A DNA stretch of 64,000 nt from Hwanghaeella grinnelliae (GTDB lineage Bacteria; Pseudomonadota; Alphaproteobacteria; UBA8366; Aestuariispiraceae), in the NCBI RefSeq assembly GCF_004005845.1, contig NZ_SADE01000002.1, positions 62,421 to 126,420 of the forward strand, read 5' to 3'. Below, one piece after another: positions 8,802-17,831 of this stretch (its first letter is position 1; each line of letters starts with the position of its first letter). The notes under the pieces are model-generated. The model did no database searches. It was not told where the DNA came from and saw only the letters and a list, made by a program, of their open reading frames with translations. The position numbers and the translations under genes are program-made.

Positions 8802-10793
8802 ATGCGCGACCCACGCTACGATGTTTTATTCGAACCGATCCAACTTGGCCCGGTCACGGCAAAGAACCGGTTCTATCAGGTTCCCCACTGTAGCGGCATG
8901 GGTTGGTTGCGCCCGAAGATGCTGGCCGCCATGCGGGGTACGAAAGCCGAAGGCGGTTGGGGCGTCGTTTGTACTGAATATTGCTCCATTCACCCCAATT
9001 CGGATGACGGCGCCTATCCCTACGCGCGGCTGTGGGATGATGACGATATCCGCGACAATGCGCTGATGACGGACGCCGTCCACGAACACGGCGCTTTGGC
9101 CGGAGCGGAATTGTGGATCGGTGGAAACAGCGTCGCGAATCTCAGCACGCGCCTGCCGCCCATGGGGCTGACAAGCCTGCCGAACACCGCCGACGACAAC
9201 TACCACCCGGTACAGAGCCGGCGTGTGGATAAGAAAGATATCCGGAACATTCTGACGTGGCAGGCCGATGCCGCAAAACGTGCGGTGCAGGCCGGGTTCG
9301 ACATTGTCTATGTATACGCGACACACGGCTATCTGCTTGCTGAATTCCTCAACCCCATCACAAATCAGCGCACCGACGAGTACGGCGGATCTCTGGAAAA
9401 TCGTGTGCGGATCGTGCGGGAACTGCTGGACGTGACCCGCGACGCGGTCGGCGACAAGGCCGCCCTTGCATGCCGGTTCTCCGTCGACCTTGCCAGCAAT
9501 GAAGGCTATGACGCGTTCGGCCTTCTGGCCGACATTCCGGACCTTTGGGACGTGACCGTGCCCGACTACGGAATAGAAATGGGAGCATCCCGTTTTGTAA
9601 AAGAAGCCGAGTTGCAGGACAGTGTCGCCAAGGCCAAATCGCTGACCACAAAACCCGTCGTCGCGGTGGGCCGTTTCACCTCGCCCGATACGATGGCGCG
9701 GGTGGTCCGCGACGGCACGCAGGACATGATCGGCGCGGCACGCCCTTCCATCGCCGACCCCTTCTTGCCAAAAAAGATCGAGGAAGGGCGGATCGAGGAC
9801 ATCCGTGAATGCATCGGATGCAATGTCTGTTACGCACATGACACACTGGGCGTTCCCATTCGCTGCACACAGAATCCCACCATGGGCGAGGAACACCGAA
9901 AGGGATGGCATCCCGAAGCATTGTCCAGAACCACCAAGAGCGAAAAGGTCTTGATTGTCGGGGCCGGCCCTGCCGGCTTGGAAGCGGCCCAGATTCTAGG
10001 CAAGCGCGGCTACGAAGTCATGCTTGCGGAAGCGACGCGGGATCTCGGCGGCCGCGTGACACGGGAAAGCCGACTGCCGGGTTTGTCCGAATGGGCCCGC
10101 GTGCGCGATTGGCGCATCGGGCAAATCGAAAAGCTGACCAATGTCGAAGTCTTCCGGGAAAGCCGGCTGGGCGTCGATGACATATTGGCTGTTGGCGCCG
10201 ACCACGTATTCGTGGCGACGGGCGCTGATTGGACCGTCGATGGCTTGGGCCGTCGCCGGGATACCGCAATCGGCGTGGGAAACGGCGCCAAAATCTTGAG
10301 CGCCGACCACATTCTGGCCGGTGACGAAACGCCAAGCGGCCATGTCGTTCTGTTCGACGACGACCACTACTATATGGGATCTGTCCTGGCATTGGCACTT
10401 AGGAGCAGGGGCAACACCGTGACATTGGTTACGCCCGCGGGACGGGCCGGCGCCTGGGGAAAATACTCCAATGAGGAATATACCGTCACCCGAAAGCTGA
10501 TCGAATCCGATGTGCGGATCGTCACGAACCGAAGCCTGGAAAGGGTGGATGCGGGGTCTGCAACGATATCCTGCATTTTCACCGGCCGGGAAACGACAAT
10601 AGAGGCCGATTGGGTCCTGCCGCTGACCCGGCGGGAACCGGATGACACCCTTTTCCATTCCTTACGAAAAGTCTGCGACGATGGCCGGGACGGGGCACCG
10701 AAAAGCCTGAAGCGGATTGGCGATTGCGAAGCGCCGGGCATGATCGCCTCAGCCGTCTATTCCGGATACAAGGCTGCAGTGGAACTTGACTGA
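8802..10793 (+). CDS. Trimethylamine/dimethylamine-dehydrogenase-like FMN / 4Fe-4S / FAD-fold oxidoreductase
   Basis: 663-residue enzyme with the architecture of TMADH, the dimethylglycine/N-methylproline demethylases and 2,4-dienoyl-CoA reductase. An Old-Yellow-Enzyme FMN barrel (residues 1-330) is followed by a 4Fe-4S cluster with Cys near 337, 340, 343 and 355, then a C-terminal dinucleotide-binding region opening with GAGPAGLEAAQILGKRGYE near 386. The cluster context ECIGCNVC, RCTQNPTMGEEHRKGWHPE is very close to the TMADH subfamily. It probably N-demethylates a secondary or tertiary amine, feeding one-carbon units to folate enzymes such as the GcvT-like protein upstream. Substrate not determined. 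Confidence 0.85.
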   Translation: MRDPRYDVLFEPIQLGPVTAKNRFYQVPHCSGMGWLRPKMLAAMRGTKAEGGWGVVCTEYCSIHPNSDDGAYPYARLWDDDDIRDNALMTDAVHEHGALAGAELWIGGNSVANLSTRLPPMGLTSLPNTADDNYHPVQSRRVDKKDIRNILTWQADAAKRAVQAGFDIVYVYATHGYLLAEFLNPITNQRTDEYGGSLENRVRIVRELLDVTRDAVGDKAALACRFSVDLASNEGYDAFGLLADIPDLWDVTVPDYGIEMGASRFVKEAELQDSVAKAKSLTTKPVVAVGRFTSPDTMARVVRDGTQDMIGAARPSIADPFLPKKIEEGRIEDIRECIGCNVCYAHDTLGVPIRCTQNPTMGEEHRKGWHPEALSRTTKSEKVLIVGAGPAGLEAAQILGKRGYEVMLAEATRDLGGRVTRESRLPGLSEWARVRDWRIGQIEKLTNVEVFRESRLGVDDILAVGADHVFVATGADWTVDGLGRRRDTAIGVGNGAKILSADHILAGDETPSGHVVLFDDDHYYMGSVLALALRSRGNTVTLVTPAGRAGAWGKYSNEEYTVTRKLIESDVRIVTNRSLERVDAGSATISCIFTGRETTIEADWVLPLTRREPDDTLFHSLRKVCDDGRDGAPKSLKRIGDCEAPGMIASAVYSGYKAAVELD

Positions 10794-10814
10794 CCGACCG
10801 CAGCAGCGGCCGGA

Positions 10815-11648
10815 TCAGTATTCGATCATCGCCAAGGCGCGCAGTTCCTCAGGCGTTGTTTTCGGATAGCCGAAGAATTCCAAATAGGCGGGAATTTGCT
10901 CGAACAGCATGTCAGTGCCGATCTGCGTGACACACCCGCGCGCCTTCGCGGCGGCAAGAAAGGCCGTTTCCTCCCGCTTCATCACCACTTCGCCGACGAA
11001 TGACGAAGATTCAATACGGTCGGTTTCCATCGGCATCGGATCACCGTCCTTCATGCCAAGCGGTGTCGCGTTGACCACGATATCCCAGCCCTGCGGGTCG
11101 TTGGAACCGACGGTGACAGCAAGCGTGCTGTAATGGGTCAGCAAACTTTCAGCCAACCTTTCCGACGAGGCCGGGTTCACATCAAACAACCCGATCCGCC
11201 CCGCCCCTTCCTTGGCAAGTGATGCGGCAATGGCTGAGCCGACACCGCCGCTGCCGACTACCAGGGCCGACGCCCCAGCAATAGTCCGTCCCTTTCGCAG
11301 CACGCCCCTCACAAAACCTTCGCCATCGAACATGTCGCCGACAAGGCGGCCTTCCGCATCGCGCCGCACCGCGTTGCACGAATTACAGACCTTCACCGTT
11401 GTACTGACCTCGTCCAACAGTCCGACGGTCGTCACCTTGTGCGGCATGGTAACCAAGGCGCCGGCGATGTTTCGCAGGCGAAAGACCAGCCGCAGGAAAT
11501 CCGGAAAATCTTCCGCCTCGCACCCCATCGGGACGACGACGGCATCGATTCCCTTGGCATCGAACCAGGGGTTATAGATCATCGGTGCCTTGAAGGTTTC
11601 GGTCGGCACGCCGAGATGGGCAAGAATTTGGGTACGGCCGGATATCAT
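10815..11648 (-). CDS. Shikimate/quinate dehydrogenase-like protein
   Basis: 277-residue member of the AroE family, which interconverts shikimate and 3-dehydroshikimate with NAD(P). Seen: the catalytic Lys in TMPHKVT, CNSCNAVRR in place of the usual NxxGAVNT, GDMFDGEGF matching the NTDGxGF loop with its Asp, and the nucleotide-binding glycine motif GSGGVGSA. Its head-to-head position with a 3-dehydroshikimate dehydratase-like gene argues for a catabolic role (quinate/shikimate to 3-dehydroshikimate) rather than the aromatic amino acid pathway. ATG 11648 lies 136 bases from the divergent start. Confidence 0.85.
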   Translation of the reverse strand: MISGRTQILAHLGVPTETFKAPMIYNPWFDAKGIDAVVVPMGCEAEDFPDFLRLVFRLRNIAGALVTMPHKVTTVGLLDEVSTTVKVCNSCNAVRRDAEGRLVGDMFDGEGFVRGVLRKGRTIAGASALVVGSGGVGSAIAASLAKEGAGRIGLFDVNPASSERLAESLLTHYSTLAVTVGSNDPQGWDIVVNATPLGMKDGDPMPMETDRIESSSFVGEVVMKREETAFLAAAKARGCVTQIGTDMLFEQIPAYLEFFGYPKTTPEELRALAMIEY

Positions 11649-11784
11649 GGTTTTCCCTGACTATGATCTTCTTATCGTTTCACGATTAGACGATCCCCAC
11701 TGGATCGCGCGGAGCATCGTTGCAAATGGTTCTCACGCAGGCAATGCTGATACACAACGATACGCGCGTTACCAGGGATAGGAT
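11649..11784. promoter_or_regulatory. Divergent promoter region of the shikimate catabolic pair
   Basis: 136 bases between two head-to-head genes, so both promoters must be here. The sequence is less GC-rich near 11650-11690. No operator symmetry strong enough to name was seen, and no dedicated regulator gene lies alongside. Confidence 0.4.
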
Positions 11785-13680
11785 ATGAAAACAGCGATTG
11801 CGACCGTCTCGATATCAGGCGATTTGAGTGAGAAACTGACCGCCATCGCCGATGCCGGTTTCGACGGCATAGAGATTTTTGAAAACGATTTCCTGACCTT
11901 CGACGCCGCACCGCGCGACGTCGGCGCCATGGCCCGAGACCATGGTCTTGAGATTTCCCTGTTTCAACCCTTCCGCGATTTCGAGGGCATGCCGGAACCC
12001 CAGCGTAGCCGCGCCTTCGAACGCGCTAAGCGCAAGTTCGATTTGATGAACGAGATGGGAACGGACCTGGTCCTGGTTTGCTCCAACGCCTCGCCCCTCT
12101 CTCTCGGCGGCATCGATCGCGCCGCGGAAGACTTCAGGGACTTGGGCGCACTGGCAGCGGAACATGGGGTCCGTGTCGGCTATGAAGCGCTCGCCTGGGG
12201 GCGCCACATCTCCGACCATCGGGACGCCTGGGAAGTCGTCCGGCGCGCGGACCACCCGAATATCGGCCTGATTCTGGATTCCTTTCACACCCTGGCGAAA
12301 GGAATCGATCCCGACACGATCCGGTCGATTCCGGGGGACCGCATTTTCTTCATTCAATTGGCGGATGCCCCCAAAATCGACATGGACTTGCTGTATTGGT
12401 CCAGACACTACCGCAACATGCCGGGCGAGGGCGACCTGGACGTCACAGGGTTCATGCGCGCCGTGGCGGCGACAGGCTATGATGGCGTCGTCTCACTGGA
12501 AATCTTCAACGATCAGTTTCGCGGTGGATCGGCAAAATCCATTTCGGTCGATGGGCACCGGTCCCTGGTCTATCTGATGGATCAGGTCCGCCGCCAGGAA
12601 CCGGACATCAAGGTCCAAGTCGACGATATGCCCGACCGCATCTCCGTCGGTGGCATCGAATTCGTCGAATTCGCCGCCAGCGAGGCGGAAGCTGCCTCTC
12701 TTACCGCGCTGATGCGGGCCTTGGGGTTCGTCCGGACCGGCCGCCACGTGTCCAAGAAAGTCGACCTGTGGCGGCAGGGCGACATAAACATCGTCATCAA
12801 TACGGAACGCACCGGCTTCGCCCATTCTTCCTATATCGTCCACGGCACGACGGTCTGCGATATCGGACTTCGCGTGGACGATGCGCAGGCGACCATCGAA
12901 CGGGCGGAAGCCCTGGGCGCCGCGCTATTCACGCAAGATGTGAAGCCGGGCGAATTGGATATTCCGGCCATCCGCGGTGTCGGCGGTGGGGTGATGCATT
13001 TCATCGACGGCAAGAGCGACCTGTCCCGTGTTTGGGAGATCGAATTCCGCCCTGTCGATGATGACCAAGACGAGCCGGTCAATGCCGGGCTGACGCGCAT
13101 CGATCACATCGCGCAGACCATGAACAATGAAGAAATGCTGACCTGGCTGCTGTTCTACACCAGCATTTTCGAAACGCATAAAACCCCTATGGTCGATGTG
13201 GTCGACCCGGCCGGACTGGTTCGCAGCCAGGCGGTTGAGAATAATGACGGGTCCCTGCGCCTGACCCTGAACGGGGCGGAAAATCGGCGAACACTTGCCG
13301 GTCACTTCATTTTCGAGAGCTTCGGCTCCGCCGTTCAGCACATGGCTTTCGAAACGACGGATATTTTCGCGGCCGCGGATGCGTTGCGGAAGAACGGTTT
13401 CGCGCCGATCACGATTTCGCCGAATTACTATGACGATCTGGATGCGCGGTTCGGGCTTGATGATGAAATGCTGGAGGCGCTGAAGGCGAACAGCATCCTG
13501 TACGATCGGGATGGCGACGGGGAATATTTCCAGATCTACAGCCCGATCTATCGCGAAGGATTCTTCTTCGAGATCGTCGAGCGGCGCGGCGGCTATAATG
13601 GATACGGCGCGGCCAACGCCCAGTTCCGTATCGCCGCCCAAAAGCGCCATTTAAGGCGCAGCGATATTCCCAAACGATAA
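11785..13680 (+). CDS. quiC: 3-dehydroshikimate dehydratase, QuiC-type (sugar-phosphate-isomerase barrel fused to HPPD-like domain)
   Basis: 631 residues with two parts. The N-terminal xylose-isomerase-like TIM barrel (about 1-260; IADAGFDGIEIFENDF near the start, then GYEALAWGRHISDHRDAW and LILDSFH) is the dehydratase fold. The C-terminal half (about 280-600) carries two glyoxalase/HPPD-like modules ending with SPIYREGFFFEIVERRGGYNGYGAAN, typical of 4-hydroxyphenylpyruvate dioxygenase C-termini. This fusion is the known QuiC form that makes protocatechuate from 3-dehydroshikimate. The neighbouring divergent shikimate dehydrogenase completes the route. Protocatechuate cleavage genes are not in this window. 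Confidence 0.87.
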   Translation: MKTAIATVSISGDLSEKLTAIADAGFDGIEIFENDFLTFDAAPRDVGAMARDHGLEISLFQPFRDFEGMPEPQRSRAFERAKRKFDLMNEMGTDLVLVCSNASPLSLGGIDRAAEDFRDLGALAAEHGVRVGYEALAWGRHISDHRDAWEVVRRADHPNIGLILDSFHTLAKGIDPDTIRSIPGDRIFFIQLADAPKIDMDLLYWSRHYRNMPGEGDLDVTGFMRAVAATGYDGVVSLEIFNDQFRGGSAKSISVDGHRSLVYLMDQVRRQEPDIKVQVDDMPDRISVGGIEFVEFAASEAEAASLTALMRALGFVRTGRHVSKKVDLWRQGDINIVINTERTGFAHSSYIVHGTTVCDIGLRVDDAQATIERAEALGAALFTQDVKPGELDIPAIRGVGGGVMHFIDGKSDLSRVWEIEFRPVDDDQDEPVNAGLTRIDHIAQTMNNEEMLTWLLFYTSIFETHKTPMVDVVDPAGLVRSQAVENNDGSLRLTLNGAENRRTLAGHFIFESFGSAVQHMAFETTDIFAAADALRKNGFAPITISPNYYDDLDARFGLDDEMLEALKANSILYDRDGDGEYFQIYSPIYREGFFFEIVERRGGYNGYGAANAQFRIAAQKRHLRRSDIPKR

Positions 13681-13697
13681 CGCGTTGGGACTAGGCT

Positions 13698-13943
13698 CTA
13701 CCCGCCGACAATCCGCCTCAGCAATACCACTTCGCTGTCCGGCTTGATCGGCTGAAACCAACTGTCGTTATAAATTTTTCCGTCGATGGAGACGGAGACG
13801 CCGCGTTGAAGTTGCGGACGGATCGCCGGGTATTTTTCCGACAATCCGTCCAGCAATTCCTTCAAGGTCGTGGCCTCGATCTCGACATCCGCCTGTCCAT
13901 CGGTGGCCGATGTCAGCGATCCCCAGATTCGGACCATGACCAT
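13698..13943 (-). CDS. MoaD/ThiS-family ubiquitin-like small protein
   Basis: 81 residues ending in RRIVGG, the C-terminal Gly-Gly that is adenylated and thiocarboxylated in MoaD/ThiS proteins. The beta-grasp pattern LLDGLSEKYP and VSVSIDGKIY is visible. It lies 19 bases downstream of the molybdenum-enzyme large subunit in the same direction and is probably co-transcribed, so a sulfur-carrier role in molybdopterin or cofactor maturation for that enzyme is the natural reading. Another ATG two codons in (13937) is possible. Whether it replaces or supplements housekeeping MoaD is unknown. Confidence 0.8.
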   Translation of the reverse strand: MVMVRIWGSLTSATDGQADVEIEATTLKELLDGLSEKYPAIRPQLQRGVSVSIDGKIYNDSWFQPIKPDSEVVLLRRIVGG

Positions 13944-13962
13944 TTATTCCAACCGTCCCGAT

Positions 13963-16221
13963 CTAGCCGTTCTGGATCGCCGCAAGAACTTTGGGCGGGG
14001 ACATCGGCAAATCGGTCATACGCACGCCGGCCGCTTCAGACACGCTGTTCGCGATGGCGGCCAAGGGCGGCACGATGGAGGTTTCCCCCACACCCCGCAC
14101 CCCATAAGGGTGGCCGGGATTGGGGATTTCCAGAATGACCGTGTCGATCATCGGCAGATCGGACGCAACGGGAATCCGATAGTCGAGGAAGCCCGGATTC
14201 TGTAACCGGCCGTCCTCACCATAGATATATTCCTCGTTCAGTGCCCAGCCGATGCCTTGCACGGCGCCGCCCTGGAACTGGCCTTCCACATAGGCGGGAT
14301 GGACCGCTTTACCGGCATCCTGGAAAACCGTGTAGCGAACGACCTTCACAGCGCCCGTTTCGGGGTCCACTTCCGTATCCACCATATGAGTGGCGAAGCT
14401 GACGCCGGCGCCTTCGGCATTGACCTCGAAATGGCCCGCAACCGGGCCGCCGGTATTGGATGCGATGGCAGCGATTTCCTTCAGGCTCATCGGCGGGAAC
14501 TTGCCCGCATTGTCGCCTGCCGGACGGGCGCATCCATCCGCCCATTCAACCGCTTCAGGGTCGATACCCCAGACCATCGCAGCGCGTTCGCACAAAACCT
14601 TTTTGGCATTGCGCGCCGCCTTGATGGTCGCCAGGCCGACCGCGAAGGTCACACGGCTACCATCGGTCACTTCGTTTTGGCCGAGGGCGCCGGTATCCGC
14701 GATCACGGTGCGAACCTGATCATAGGGAATGCCGAGTTCTTCCGCCGCCATCATCGACATGGATGCCCGCGACCCGCCGATATCCGGATTGCCTTCGCTC
14801 AGGGTCACCGTGCCGTCCGGCGTGATATTCAGCGAAACGCAGGTATCGCCGCCGAAGTTGAACCAGAAACCGCACGCAACGCCGCGCCCCTGATTCGGTC
14901 CCAAGGGGGCCTTCCAATGCGGATGATCCTTGGCCGCTTGCAACGTCGCTTCCAGGCCGATCGCCGGGAAAGTCGGGCCATAGGAAGACTTCGTCCCTTC
15001 CCGCGCGGCGTTCTTCAGACGAACGTCCAATGGGTCGAGGCCAAAGCCCTTGGCCAATTCGTCAACGACGCTTTCCACCGCGAAGGCCGCCATCGGTGCG
15101 CCGGGTGCGCGGTACGCCGCCGCCTTCGGGCGGTTCGTCACCACGTCCCAACCCACGGTCTTCACATTTTCAAGGTCGTAGGGCGCGAAAGCGGTCATCG
15201 ATCCCATATCGGCCGGCGACCCCTGATAGGCGCCGCCCTGATAGCGCAAATCGGCAGAGGCCGCGGTGATCTTGCCGTCCTTGTTCATGCCGATCTTCAC
15301 ATCGATGGAAGTCGATGATGTCGGCCCCGTGGCGCGCAGCACTTCCTCGCGCGTCATGGTCATCTTCACTGGGCGGTTGGCCTTACGAGAAAGCGCCAGC
15401 GCCACCGGTTCCAGGAAAACCGTGGTCTTGCCGCCGAATCCACCGCCGATTTCCGACGCGGTGACACGCAGCTTGCCCTGGTCGATACCGAGGATCGCGG
15501 CGCAGGTATTGCGGACCATGTAATGGCCCTGCGTGCAGACCCAAAGATCCGCGATCCCGTCCGTGCCCATGGTGGCGAGGCAGGCATGCGGTTCGATATA
15601 GCCCTGATGCGTCGCGGCGGTCTTGAAACTGCGTTCCAGAACCTTGTCCGCCTTGGCGAAGCCGGCCTCGACATCGCCATGTCCGAATTCAACACGGTGA
15701 ACGACATTCTGCGACACGCCATCCGGCACGGTCTCGTCACTCAGCCCTTCATGCAGGACCGGCGCATCCGGTTTCATCGCCGCATCCACATCGACGACAT
15801 GGGGTAGAGTTTCGTAGTCCACGTCGATCAGCTTCAGCGCCTTGCGGGCGATGGCGGCGCTGGTCGCGGCAACTGCCGCGACGGCGTGGCCGTCATACAA
15901 GGCCTTTTCGCCTGCCATGCAGTTGTCGAGGATATCGGCGACATCATCGTCGCCGGCCCCGAAATCGGCCCGCGTCACGACGGCCTTCACCCCCTCGAGG
16001 GCTTCGGCCTTGCTTGCATCGATCGAACGGATGCGGGCATGGGCATGCGGGCTGCGCAAGACGCGGCCGATCAGCATGCCCGGTGCGGACATATCCGCGC
16101 CGAAACGGGCACGCCCCGTGACCTTGTCGATCCCATCGGGACGCAGCGGACGCGTTCCTACGACCTTGAACTGCCGGGCTTCGCCGGGTTTTTGGCCAGG
16201 TGTTTGATCGTCGAGCGGCAT
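13963..16221 (-). CDS. Xanthine/CO-dehydrogenase-family molybdopterin-binding large subunit
   Basis: 752-residue catalytic subunit of an aerobic molybdenum hydroxylase. Visible motifs: GIDKVTGRARFGADM at the N-terminus (a/b hammerhead domain), ASEIGGGFGGKT, AAYRAPGAPMAAFAVE in the pterin-binding region and RGVGETSIVPPLAAIANS near the C-terminus, where the conserved Glu of the family is the active-site base. Substrate class (purine, aldehyde, N-heterocycle, CO) cannot be decided; the Cys-rich active-site loop of true CO dehydrogenase (CSFR) is absent, so it is not CoxL proper. ATG 16221 overlaps the stop of the iron-sulfur subunit gene. Confidence 0.9.
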   Translation of the reverse strand: MPLDDQTPGQKPGEARQFKVVGTRPLRPDGIDKVTGRARFGADMSAPGMLIGRVLRSPHAHARIRSIDASKAEALEGVKAVVTRADFGAGDDDVADILDNCMAGEKALYDGHAVAAVAATSAAIARKALKLIDVDYETLPHVVDVDAAMKPDAPVLHEGLSDETVPDGVSQNVVHRVEFGHGDVEAGFAKADKVLERSFKTAATHQGYIEPHACLATMGTDGIADLWVCTQGHYMVRNTCAAILGIDQGKLRVTASEIGGGFGGKTTVFLEPVALALSRKANRPVKMTMTREEVLRATGPTSSTSIDVKIGMNKDGKITAASADLRYQGGAYQGSPADMGSMTAFAPYDLENVKTVGWDVVTNRPKAAAYRAPGAPMAAFAVESVVDELAKGFGLDPLDVRLKNAAREGTKSSYGPTFPAIGLEATLQAAKDHPHWKAPLGPNQGRGVACGFWFNFGGDTCVSLNITPDGTVTLSEGNPDIGGSRASMSMMAAEELGIPYDQVRTVIADTGALGQNEVTDGSRVTFAVGLATIKAARNAKKVLCERAAMVWGIDPEAVEWADGCARPAGDNAGKFPPMSLKEIAAIASNTGGPVAGHFEVNAEGAGVSFATHMVDTEVDPETGAVKVVRYTVFQDAGKAVHPAYVEGQFQGGAVQGIGWALNEEYIYGEDGRLQNPGFLDYRIPVASDLPMIDTVILEIPNPGHPYGVRGVGETSIVPPLAAIANSVSEAAGVRMTDLPMSPPKVLAAIQNG

Positions 16222-16700
16222 CAGGAAGCCCTCCTCATTTCTTCAGCCGCGTCCATGACGGCGCGGATAATCTTGTCATAGCCCGTGCAGCGGCACAGGT
16301 TTCCGGCCAGCCAGTAGCGGGCCTCTTCCTCCGTCGGGGAGGGGTTCTTTTCCAGAAGCGATTTCGCGGCCACCAGAATGCCCGGCGTACAGATGCCGCA
16401 TTGCAGGGCTGCATGTTCCAGGAATTTCTGCTGCAGCGGATGCAGTTTCTCCCCATCCGCCATGCCTTCGATCGTATCGATCTCGCAGCCGTCGGCCTCG
16501 GCGCCCAACGTCAGGCAGGAACAGACAAGCCGTCCGTCCACAGTGACCGAACAGGCGCCGCAGTCACCGGTCCCGCATCCCTCCTTTGCCCCGGTCAGGG
16601 CAAGGCGGTCGCGCAGAACGTCGAGCAGGGTTTCTTCCGGATCACAGAGATACTCAGTCGTATCCCCGTTGATTTTCGTCGTTACATGTATCTGGCTCAT
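16221..16700 (-). CDS. 2Fe-2S subunit of the molybdenum hydroxylase
   Basis: 159-residue small subunit carrying electrons from the molybdenum site to FAD. A plant-ferredoxin-type cluster (EGCGTGDCGACSV, then LVCSC) and a second four-helix cluster domain (CGICTPG and CRCTGY) are both intact. An upstream in-frame start at 16802 would run into the preceding gene; ATG 16700 (MSQIHVTTKINGD) is at the family's usual position, so it is chosen. Middle gene of a FAD subunit - FeS subunit - Mo subunit operon. Confidence 0.92.
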   Translation of the reverse strand: MSQIHVTTKINGDTTEYLCDPEETLLDVLRDRLALTGAKEGCGTGDCGACSVTVDGRLVCSCLTLGAEADGCEIDTIEGMADGEKLHPLQQKFLEHAALQCGICTPGILVAAKSLLEKNPSPTEEEARYWLAGNLCRCTGYDKIIRAVMDAAEEMRRAS

Positions 16701-16725
16701 TACAAATCCCTCACTCAACCCCGGT

Positions 16726-17583
16726 TCAGCCTTGCGCGCGGGCCAGGGCGATTTTCGCCGCCCGCTTCGCCAGGACACCGGCAACATGGGTGCGGAACGC
16801 AACAGTTCCGCGTTTGTCGTCTATCGGCTTGCAAGCGGCCGATACCGCGGCGGCCATCTTATCCAGCGCCGTATCGTCTGCCTTGGAGCCGATCAGCGCG
16901 GCAGCCGCGTCTTCGACCACCAAGACCGTCGCCGCGACAGCGCCCAACCCGACCCTGGCCGCGGTGCAGGTGCCCGCCTCGTCCAGCGTCAAGGAAACGC
17001 CGCAGCCGACGACCGCGATATCCATTTCCGTCCGCGGAATGAACCGCAGATAGGCGTCGCCGGAATTCACCGGACGCGCCGGCAGGAACACCGATGTCAC
17101 GAATTCGCCCTTGCCCAGCGATGTCTTTCCCGGCTTGACCGGTATCTCTTCCACCGGAATATCCCGCACGCCATCCGGGCCCGCGACCCGAACCACCGCA
17201 CCGGCGGCGACCATGGCCGGCACACTGTCGGCGGCGGGCGAGGCGTTGCAGAGGTTGCCCGCCAACGTCGCCCGGCCTTGGACCTGGGTGGAGCCAATAA
17301 GCTCCATGGCTTCCACCACACCGGGCCAGGCAGCGCAAAGCGCTTGATGCTCGCCCATCTCCGCGCCGGAAACAGCCGCGCCAATGCGCCAGCCGCCGTC
17401 TTCCTGCGCGATCGATTTCATGCCGTCGATCCGTTTGATATCGACGACAAGATCGGGCTCCACGACGCCGGATTTCATCTGCACAAGCAGATCCGTGCCC
17501 CCCGCCAGGATCCTTGCGGACCCGGTTGCCCCCGACAGCAAAGCGACGGCGCTGTCCACCGTTTCCGGTACTTCGTAAATCAT
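16726..17583 (-). CDS. FAD-binding medium subunit of the molybdenum hydroxylase
   Basis: 285 residues, the CoxM/XdhB-type subunit. FAD contacts are visible as ILAGGTDLLVQMKSG near the N-terminus and TLAGNLCNASPAADSVPA in the middle, followed by the CO_deh_flav C-terminal domain. It is the first gene of the operon, 25 bases before the iron-sulfur subunit. The 248 bases upstream (17584-17831) should carry its promoter; two small inverted repeats lie there (CGGAA-CGTT-TTCCG at 17638-17651 and GACCG-GACCCT-CGGTC at 17751-17766), neither assigned to a regulator. Confidence 0.92.
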   Translation of the reverse strand: MIYEVPETVDSAVALLSGATGSARILAGGTDLLVQMKSGVVEPDLVVDIKRIDGMKSIAQEDGGWRIGAAVSGAEMGEHQALCAAWPGVVEAMELIGSTQVQGRATLAGNLCNASPAADSVPAMVAAGAVVRVAGPDGVRDIPVEEIPVKPGKTSLGKGEFVTSVFLPARPVNSGDAYLRFIPRTEMDIAVVGCGVSLTLDEAGTCTAARVGLGAVAATVLVVEDAAAALIGSKADDTALDKMAAAVSAACKPIDDKRGTVAFRTHVAGVLAKRAAKIALARAQG

Positions 17584-17831
17584 AAATGCCGCACCATGGT
17601 TTGGATGTTTCGATTTGGATCAATTCAGGCCAGACCCCGGAACGTTTTCCGTTGCGCGGCAGCCCTTCCCGTATGCCTCAGACAAGAACCATAACCGGCT
17701 GTTTGGGAATCCGCCAGCACCGGAAAACGACAATAGCCTGAGGCAAATCGACCGGACCCTCGGTCGGACGAAGCGGGCTTAACAGACTGCGACAGATAAC
17801 GGGTACGATTCACCGTTCGATATCGGCGCGG

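Noticed and set aside
13963-17583. True aerobic CO dehydrogenase (coxMSL)
   Set aside because: The CoxL active-site loop with Cys (CSFR) is absent; AYRAPGAP is found at the corresponding position.
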